Positions 30,662 to 34,938 of a stretch of 34,938 bases of DNA are shown in pieces. Source of the DNA: Paracoccaceae bacterium. Its GTDB lineage: Bacteria; Pseudomonadota; Alphaproteobacteria; Rhizobiales; Stappiaceae. The position numbers were made by a program, and so were the translations under genes. The DNA lies in NCBI GenBank assembly GCA_002709505.1, contig PARB01000013.1, positions 1 to 34,938 on the forward strand, in the 5' to 3' direction. Under the pieces are notes generated by a model, which worked only from the letters and a program-made list of their open reading frames with translations, was not told where the DNA came from and searched no databases. Each line of letters starts with the position of its first letter. Position 1 is the stretch's first letter.

Positions 30662-31540
30662 TTAGCGGCCCTTGGCGGTCTCCGTCAGCGCCAGCGGCGC
30701 CTTGACGAGTTTCAGCGAGAGATCGCGCGGGTCGGGCTTCGCAGCCTTGGCCGCCAGCTCCGCGTCGGTCGGGGTGGGCGGTTCCGCCTCGCGCAGGTGC
30801 CGTTCGGCATGGGCGAGCACGTCGCGGAACACCCGCACCTTGAACCGCAGCGTGTCGTCGCCGCCGCGCGCCTTGCCGCGCATGGAAAGCTGCGTCACCA
30901 CCGCCTCGTCGCTCGCGTCCGGTGCGCTGCGCAGGAAGTCGGCCATGCACACGGCCTGGTCTGCGAGTTTTTCCGGGTCGGGCTGGGGCGCATCCTCACC
31001 AATCAACCCGCGCACGGCCGAGCGCGTCGCCCGGAAGGCAATCCACAGCGCATGGTCACCACCGAACAGCGGCGGGCCAGCGGGCAGGGGCACATGGTCC
31101 TGCGGAGACGGAGCCTCTTGCACGGGCGCCGGGATATAGGTCTGTTCGAAGATTTCCGGCTTGCACGGGTAGTGCTCGCCAGCAACGCCACGGATCACGA
31201 AGTCGCCGCGATCCACCCAATGCGCGCCTTCCAGCGTCGCAATCGAGAGACATTCACCACGCTTCGGGTGCGTGTCCATGGTGGCCGGGGTCGCACTTCC
31301 CCGCGTCCAGTCGATAATGGCGCGATTGCTTTCGGGCGACCCGTCCGCGCGCATCGCTTCCACCTGCACCTGGCGCTTTTCGTAGATGCGCGGTTCCGAG
31401 AAACCTTCCTCGCCGTCCGGAAACTCATTCACCCAAACATGGGAAACTTCAATTCCTCGTATTCTTCCCGCAGACGCGCCTTCTTCAGCGCTTATCTCCT
31501 GACCTTTCGGCTTTGCATTGGTCTTCCGCTTTCTGGTCAT
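30662..31540 (-). CDS. Phage protein with PGDYG-like domain
   Basis: 292 residues; ATG at 31540 with GGAG seven bases upstream, overlapping the primase stop as ATGA. Basic N-terminus (TRKRKTNAKPKGQ). Residues about 105-135 contain GAHWVDRGDFVIRGVAGEHYPCKPEIFEQTY, resembling the PGDYG-type module (P/RGDYIVTGVKGExYPVxPxIFxxTY) seen in phage and bacterial small proteins. A Pro-rich linker follows, then a helical block LWIAFRATRSAVRGLIGEDAPQPDPEKLADQAVCMADFL. Molecular function unknown; location between primase and helicase suggests replication support. Followed by the terminator at 30607-30639. Confidence 0.65.
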   Translation of the reverse strand: MTRKRKTNAKPKGQEISAEEGASAGRIRGIEVSHVWVNEFPDGEEGFSEPRIYEKRQVQVEAMRADGSPESNRAIIDWTRGSATPATMDTHPKRGECLSIATLEGAHWVDRGDFVIRGVAGEHYPCKPEIFEQTYIPAPVQEAPSPQDHVPLPAGPPLFGGDHALWIAFRATRSAVRGLIGEDAPQPDPEKLADQAVCMADFLRSAPDASDEAVVTQLSMRGKARGGDDTLRFKVRVFRDVLAHAERHLREAEPPTPTDAELAAKAAKPDPRDLSLKLVKAPLALTETAKGR

Positions 31541-32661
31541 TCCACGTCTCCTTTTCCCAGGTCGTTGAAGTCCGATCCCGCATGCGGCTTCATCAGATCC
31601 AGCGGCTTACCGCTGTCGCCGAGTTGTTCCAGCGTGCGGTCGAGCTGCTGTTGCGCCTGCGGTTTGTCCCAATCGTTTTCACCGGCAACGATCACGCAGG
31701 ACACAAAGTCGAAATTCACCGGCACATTGCCGATCCCGCTGATCGACCCGGCTGCGGCGACCCGCGCTTCCGGGACATCCATCGCGATCTGCAAGCCGGT
31801 CTCGATGCCTTCGGAGAGGATTAGCGGTGCCGGACGGGTCGCTTCCCAGGGCGGCACGCCTTCCGGGCCGTGCGAGAGCCACACGGCAGCTCCTTTCGTC
31901 GCGGCTTTCATCAGCCGCGGGGAATGCTTTGGGCCGAGGTCCGCCTTGAGCGGATGGAGCGGGTCCAGAAAGGTGACGTGGCAGGCCCGGAACTGACCGA
32001 GTGGCGTGCGCATCGCGGCGATGATCGCGGGAAACGCCGGACCCGGCCGCGTCTTGACGCGCCGCCCGGTCGCCTCGTCGACCGACCATTGCGCCAGCGT
32101 CCAGTACTCGACCTCCTGAGCGAAGCGCAGCGACGTGCGGTCGCGGTGGCGGATCGCGCCGAGATCGATTCCCCGATGCGCCAGATACTCCCGTGCGTGT
32201 TGCTCGACGGTGGAGTTGGCGCCGTCCATAAACCCGCGTTCGTACAGCTTTTCCGCCTGTCTGCGCTGCCACTCGGCCGCGCGACGCGCTTTCTCGTCAT
32301 CCTCCTTGGCGCGCGCCTGCGCGGCGATTGCGAACGAGCGGCGCTCCGTTGCCGTCATTTTTTCCAGACCGAGGAAGTCGCGCGCCCATTGCAGCGCCCC
32401 CTTGAAATCGGTCTGGTGCAGGTACTCGATCAGCCCGAGCACATCGCCCTTGTCGCCGGTCCGCCAGTCCTTCCAGGCGCCCTTGTCGCGATCCAGCCCG
32501 ACCTTGAGTTCCGGTGTCTTGCGATGATCGCCCGTCACCGGATTGTTCGAAACCCACAGCCGGCCCATCCGCCGGCCATCCGGCAGAAGGCGACGGCACA
32601 GGTCCTCGATCTTGTCCTTGAGACCCTGCTTGATCTCTTCCAGCTCGCGACGGTCGCCCAT
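31537..32661 (-). CDS. Toprim-domain DNA primase (phage type)
   Basis: 374 residues; start ATG 32661, three bases after the preceding stop. The N-terminal region (24-100: CRRLLPDGRRMGRLWVSNNP, KDWRTGDKGDVLGLIEYL) looks like a CHC2-type primase start without the full zinc ligands. A long charged helix follows (100-150), then the primase-specific region. Toprim motifs: LSEGIETGLQIA (Glu284), VIVAGENDWDKP (327-334), where Asp-x-Asp is replaced by Glu-Asn-Asp-Trp-Asp, and SDFNDL (363-368) near the C-terminus, as in Toprim_3 phage primases. It makes RNA primers for phage replication; the helicase gene lies two genes downstream. Confidence 0.85.
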   Translation of the reverse strand: MGDRRELEEIKQGLKDKIEDLCRRLLPDGRRMGRLWVSNNPVTGDHRKTPELKVGLDRDKGAWKDWRTGDKGDVLGLIEYLHQTDFKGALQWARDFLGLEKMTATERRSFAIAAQARAKEDDEKARRAAEWQRRQAEKLYERGFMDGANSTVEQHAREYLAHRGIDLGAIRHRDRTSLRFAQEVEYWTLAQWSVDEATGRRVKTRPGPAFPAIIAAMRTPLGQFRACHVTFLDPLHPLKADLGPKHSPRLMKAATKGAAVWLSHGPEGVPPWEATRPAPLILSEGIETGLQIAMDVPEARVAAAGSISGIGNVPVNFDFVSCVIVAGENDWDKPQAQQQLDRTLEQLGDSGKPLDLMKPHAGSDFNDLGKGDVE

Positions 32662-32664
32662 GGC

Positions 32665-32898
32665 TCAGTGCCCGTCCCGGCCGTCAAGGCGGAAGGGGAT
32701 TCCCACTGCATCCTGTGCCGCATCGATGTGGACGAACACGCGCATGAACAGCTCACCGACCGCCGCGCGGGCGTTGGCGTGATCGGGCGAGCAACTGACG
32801 AGGACCTGGCCCATCTGGTCGGCCAGCGCTTCCAGCACCTGGCGCGGATCGCGGCCGGCACAGAGCCGGTTGATTTCGGTGAACAGATCGTCGCTCAT
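32665..32898 (-). CDS. Small phage protein, unknown
   Basis: 77 residues from the ATG at 32898, which overlaps the methyltransferase stop as ATGA; much longer open frames in this phase are shadows. Predicted helical: DDLFTEINRLCAGRDPRQVLEALADQMGQVLVS, then ANARAAVGELFMRVFVHIDAA. No family recognised. The helix-rich layout LADQMGQ is shared loosely with the 65-residue protein at 33626-33823 (FLADQMGRAAR), so the two may be distantly related. Coupled between methyltransferase and primase. Confidence 0.65.
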   Translation of the reverse strand: MSDDLFTEINRLCAGRDPRQVLEALADQMGQVLVSCSPDHANARAAVGELFMRVFVHIDAAQDAVGIPFRLDGRDGH

Positions 32899-33599
32899 CG
32901 CGTCTTCCCCTCCAGCCCACGCATGACGGGATGTGTCTTTGGAAGATCCGAACAGCCGCCGAACCGCAGCACGTCGTCGTCGCGCGACAGCGTTTGTCGG
33001 CAGGGCGGAATGAAACGCAGCAGGGGCGCATTTTCCGCGACTGTCGGATAGAGGCTGTCGACCCAGACGAACCAGGCGTAGCTGGTCGCCGTTCTGGCGT
33101 TGATCGCCCAACGTCCGGCGACCATCGGTACCCGCTCGACGAACTGGAACACCGCCGTCGGCGGCCGGTCGCGGAAGAGCGTCGCATAGCGCGTCTTCCC
33201 CTCGATCCAGTTGGAGCGCACCAACGCCGCGACGATGGCCGGCCGATGGGATAGCGCATGCCGGACGAAGGCAGCAGCCTTGTTGAAGGGGGGATTCATC
33301 ACGATGGCGTCGAGATCCGGATCGGCGCAAAACTCGGTGTCGAGGAAATCGAGAACCGTATCCTGCCCGTAGGGGTGGACGTCGCTTTCATGAACGGTCG
33401 AGAAGGTCTCGCGCAGCACGCCGCTCATGTGACCCGCGCCGCAGCACGGGTCCCAGGCGGTTTCCATCCGCCACTGGTTTCTCCCAAGAGAGATGCGCGG
33501 CAGAAAATCGAACAGCATCAGCATCAAAGCGCGCGTGGCCCAGGGCGGCGTGGGAAAGAAGTCCAGCCCGTCGGGCGCCGGCAGTCGGCGGTTCTTCAC
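32895..33599 (-). CDS. DNA adenine-N6 methyltransferase (phage)
   Basis: 234 residues from a GTG at 33599; no ribosome-binding site is obvious, so the start is uncertain. The N-terminal FFPTPPWATRALM is typical of phage class-I N6 methyltransferases. Motif I WDPCCGAGHMSGVL (49-62) binds S-adenosylmethionine and motif IV MNPPF (101-105) is the N6-adenine catalytic motif. The target-recognition part is short, followed by AWFVWVDSLYP. No restriction enzyme is encoded nearby, so it is an orphan enzyme, likely protecting phage DNA or modulating gene expression. Recognition sequence cannot be predicted. Confidence 0.88.
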   Translation of the reverse strand: MKNRRLPAPDGLDFFPTPPWATRALMLMLFDFLPRISLGRNQWRMETAWDPCCGAGHMSGVLRETFSTVHESDVHPYGQDTVLDFLDTEFCADPDLDAIVMNPPFNKAAAFVRHALSHRPAIVAALVRSNWIEGKTRYATLFRDRPPTAVFQFVERVPMVAGRWAINARTATSYAWFVWVDSLYPTVAENAPLLRFIPPCRQTLSRDDDVLRFGGCSDLPKTHPVMRGLEGKTR

Positions 33600-33625
33600 G
33601 GCCGTGGAGGTGAGGGTGTGGAGGG

Positions 33626-33823
33626 TCAGCGTTCATCCCTCCCGGCACGGCACATTCTGGCGGCGCGGCCCATTTGATCCGCGAGGAACCGCAGCTCCGC
33701 CTCGGTCGGTTCGCGGTTGAAGGTGAACACAAGCGCCTGCGAATTCTCGCCGTCGCGGCCGGCGCTGATGCAGTTCAGCGGATCGGCGACCTTGCGCCGC
33801 AGGAGATCAACGATCTTCGACAC
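33626..33823 (-). CDS. Small phage protein, unknown
   Basis: 65 residues from a GTG at 33823 with a perfect AGGAGG six bases upstream, which decides the start. The first 17 bases overlap the upstream regulator. KIVDLLRRKVADPLNCISAGRDGENSQALVFTFNREPTEAELRFLADQMGRAARM: two short helices flanking a strand. No family recognised. The strong ribosome-binding site implies good expression early in infection or after induction. Confidence 0.65.
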   Translation of the reverse strand: MSKIVDLLRRKVADPLNCISAGRDGENSQALVFTFNREPTEAELRFLADQMGRAARMCRAGRDER

Positions 33824-34364
33824 GGCCTGCCTCCTTTCGACCGGATGCGGCGAAGTTCATCACGCTCTCGATTTGGCCGATGAGCGAGCTGTCGTCGTCA
33901 TCGTCGCGCATGTCCTCGACGGCATTTACCGCGAGGCTGACCGCCGCCGCCGTCATGCCCGAAACCCGCGCCAGATCGGCCTGCGACACGCCAAAACACA
34001 CGTTGGCGATGTAGAGCGCGCGGCGTCGGACCCGCGCTGCGGCAAGCCAGGCGGGGTCGGACGTCGCCCGCCGTGCCGGGTCATGTGCCAGCACGTCGAG
34101 CGGCACCACCTGTTCGCCGCGCGCGGCGCAGACGATTGCGACCAGATAGGTGATTGTGTGGGGGTTCAGCGCGCGCTCGCCCATCCGTTCAAGCAGACAA
34201 AGTGTATTCTGTAGTCGAAGGATCGTTGATCGACGAGGTTGAGCGCATCCGGTAAGATACCGTCTGTACTGTCTTTGCGTCAGACCGGCGACTGTAGCCA
34301 GTGACTCCTGTGAGACACTCAAACTCTTGCGTTTCGCCTCTATAGCGACAAGCACGCTATCCAT
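33807..34364 (-). CDS. Early regulator with two HTH-like regions
   Basis: 185 residues from the ATG at 34364 with GAGG six bases upstream; it overlaps the Cro-like gene by eight bases. N-terminal HTH: KSLSVSQESLATVAGLTQRQYRRYLTGCAQPRRSTILRL, an XRE-like helix pair. C-terminal second HTH-like segment VCFGVSQADLARVSGMTAAAVSLAVNAVEDMRDDDDDSSL, reminiscent of DnaA/CII-like helices in alphaproteobacterial prophages. The acidic patch DDDDD may contact RNA polymerase or another protein. Position second after Cro suggests an activator of lysogenic or delayed-early promoters (CII-like role), by inference only. Confidence 0.65.
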   Translation of the reverse strand: MDSVLVAIEAKRKSLSVSQESLATVAGLTQRQYRRYLTGCAQPRRSTILRLQNTLCLLERMGERALNPHTITYLVAIVCAARGEQVVPLDVLAHDPARRATSDPAWLAAARVRRRALYIANVCFGVSQADLARVSGMTAAAVSLAVNAVEDMRDDDDDSSLIGQIESVMNFAASGRKEAGRVEDR

Positions 34365-34581
34365 GCCGGACCTCGTGAACGGAGTTGGCATAGGCGTCGT
34401 GCAGTTTGCTTGCCGTTACATCGTCATCGGTCGCCACGACAATTCTTGAGATTGATGCAGGGGAGGGAAAGCGCCGGCAGTATTCCCAGTCGGCAATGGT
34501 ACCTGCCTTGCATCCGATAATGTCGGCCGCTTCCGCACGTGTAAGGCCCCGGTCTGATTGCCACTTCGCCAGTGGGTGCAT
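34357..34581 (-). CDS. Cro-like XRE-family repressor
   Basis: 74 residues from the ATG at 34581 with AAGGAG nine bases upstream; the longer frame crosses the promoter. HPLAKWQSDRGLTRAEAADIIGCKAGTIADWEYCRRFPSPASISRIVVATDDDVTASKL is a compact HTH with Q/D-R-G-LT-RAEAADIIG as helices 2-3, the size expected for Cro/CI-type small regulators. First gene of the leftward early operon, divergent from the XRE repressor at 34696. It should bind the GGCA-N3-TGCC operators and set the lytic/lysogenic switch. Confidence 0.75.
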   Translation of the reverse strand: MHPLAKWQSDRGLTRAEAADIIGCKAGTIADWEYCRRFPSPASISRIVVATDDDVTASKLHDAYANSVHEVRHG

Positions 34582-34614
34582 GCGCTCAAGCTCCTTGGAA
34601 AGTGATTCGCATCT

Positions 34615-34670
34615 TGTAGAATAGGGCAATATGCCTTATTTCAGTCAATAGATAATATGGCATTCTGCCA
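34615..34670. promoter_or_regulatory. Immunity-region operators and cro promoter
   Basis: Two inverted repeats: O1 GGCA-ATA-TGCC (34625-34635) and O2 TGGCA-TTC-TGCCA (34658-34670), centres 34 bp apart. Leftward promoter: -35 TTGACT (minus strand, 34648-34643) with a weak -10 TATTCT (34623-34618) at 19 bp or CCTATT at 17 bp; O1 lies between -35 and -10. A TAATAT at 34653-34658 may be the -10 for the rightward repressor gene and abuts O2; its -35 is poor, as expected for a repressor-activated promoter. Confidence 0.65.
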
Positions 34671-34695
34671 GAAGATAGAAAATGCGAGGCTTAGT

Positions 34696-34938
34696 ATGCT
34701 GTTCCTCGCTATGGCAAAACGCGACCGAAAGAATGATCGCCACGAAGTCTTCATCTATGAATGGAGGCGACGGCTCGGCGTGACGGTGTCGACTCTCGCA
34801 GCGAATGCGGAAATCGACCAGGGCACACTCTCGGCATTGGAGAGCGGCAAGCGCCGGTTGAATCTCGATCATATTTTCAGGATTGCGAAGGCTCTTGACC
34901 TAAAGCCCTATGAGCTTTTTTTGCCGCCCGATGATGAA
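34696..34938 (+). CDS. XRE-family (CI-like) prophage repressor, N-terminal part
   Basis: 81 codons visible, cut by the window end. The start ATG at 34696 has GAGG six bases upstream; an internal ATG at 34711 lacks one. KNDRHEVFIYEWRRRLGVTVSTLAANAEIDQGTLSALESGKRRLNLDHIFRIAKALDLKPYELF is a standard five-helix XRE DNA-binding domain. Divergent from the Cro-like gene with shared operators, so it is the likely maintenance repressor. Whether a C-terminal peptidase (LexA-like) domain follows cannot be seen here. Confidence 0.8.
   Translation, partial: MLFLAMAKRDRKNDRHEVFIYEWRRRLGVTVSTLAANAEIDQGTLSALESGKRRLNLDHIFRIAKALDLKPYELFLPPDDE

Overview
The window is the left junction and most of the body of a temperate, podovirus-type prophage in a GC-rich alphaproteobacterium. 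The GC-rich background, the gene-transfer-agent-type holin and the GH108 endolysin fit Hyphomicrobiales/Rhodobacterales; the genus cannot be read from this sequence. Host DNA occupies about 1-528: the C-terminus of an RND efflux permease, then an intergenic stretch. At 529-573 lies the 3' half of a tRNA-Lys(UUU) gene on the minus strand. It breaks off at the anticodon loop, where phage DNA begins. This is the expected signature of tyrosine-integrase insertion into a tRNA. The rebuilt tRNA and the integrase should lie beyond the right end of the window.

Late module (647-25821, all minus strand, transcribed right to left): TerS, an AT-rich two-gene insert, TerL, a GNAT-like protein, a small protein, the T7-gp8-type portal, a small conserved protein, scaffold, major capsid protein, head fibre-like protein, tail tubular proteins A and B, four internal virion/ejection-type proteins (one with a lytic transglycosylase domain, one with a ParB-like domain), a beta-helix tail fibre/tailspike, endolysin with a C-terminal membrane segment, GTA-type holin, and a membrane-anchored coiled-coil protein. 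Most junctions are ATGA, TGATG or 3-nt gaps, which implies translational coupling. A short motif, read on the minus strand as GCACTTAAG, recurs in the gaps ahead of TerS (twice), TerL, capsid, tail fibre and endolysin. It is a candidate late control element.

Middle hub (25822-27904): a 613-nt non-coding region holds ten exact CTAACC/GGTTAG copies, some phased at exactly 10 bp. It also has a sigma70-like promoter driving a rightward operon: a DUF932 protein, an Rmf-like small protein ending in a beta-clamp motif (QMDLF), and a small HTH protein. The first two genes share an unusual GCGCC-N5-GGCGC hairpin just upstream of the ribosome-binding site.

Early module (27913-34581, minus strand): a Cro-like repressor, a two-HTH regulator, a small protein, an adenine-N6 methyltransferase, a small protein, a Toprim primase, a PGDYG-like protein, a strong intrinsic terminator, an ATPase/helicase, and then a PadR-type regulator with a membrane-tailed partner under their own operator-overlapped promoter. 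At the right edge a divergent XRE repressor (plus strand, cut by the window end) faces the cro-like gene across two GGCA-N3-TGCC operators. No phage RNA polymerase or integrase is present in the window.

Several genes are visibly AT-rich islands (8160-8579, 23995-24859, 27913-28359) and look like morons. They are the best candidates for uncharacterised accessory or defence functions.
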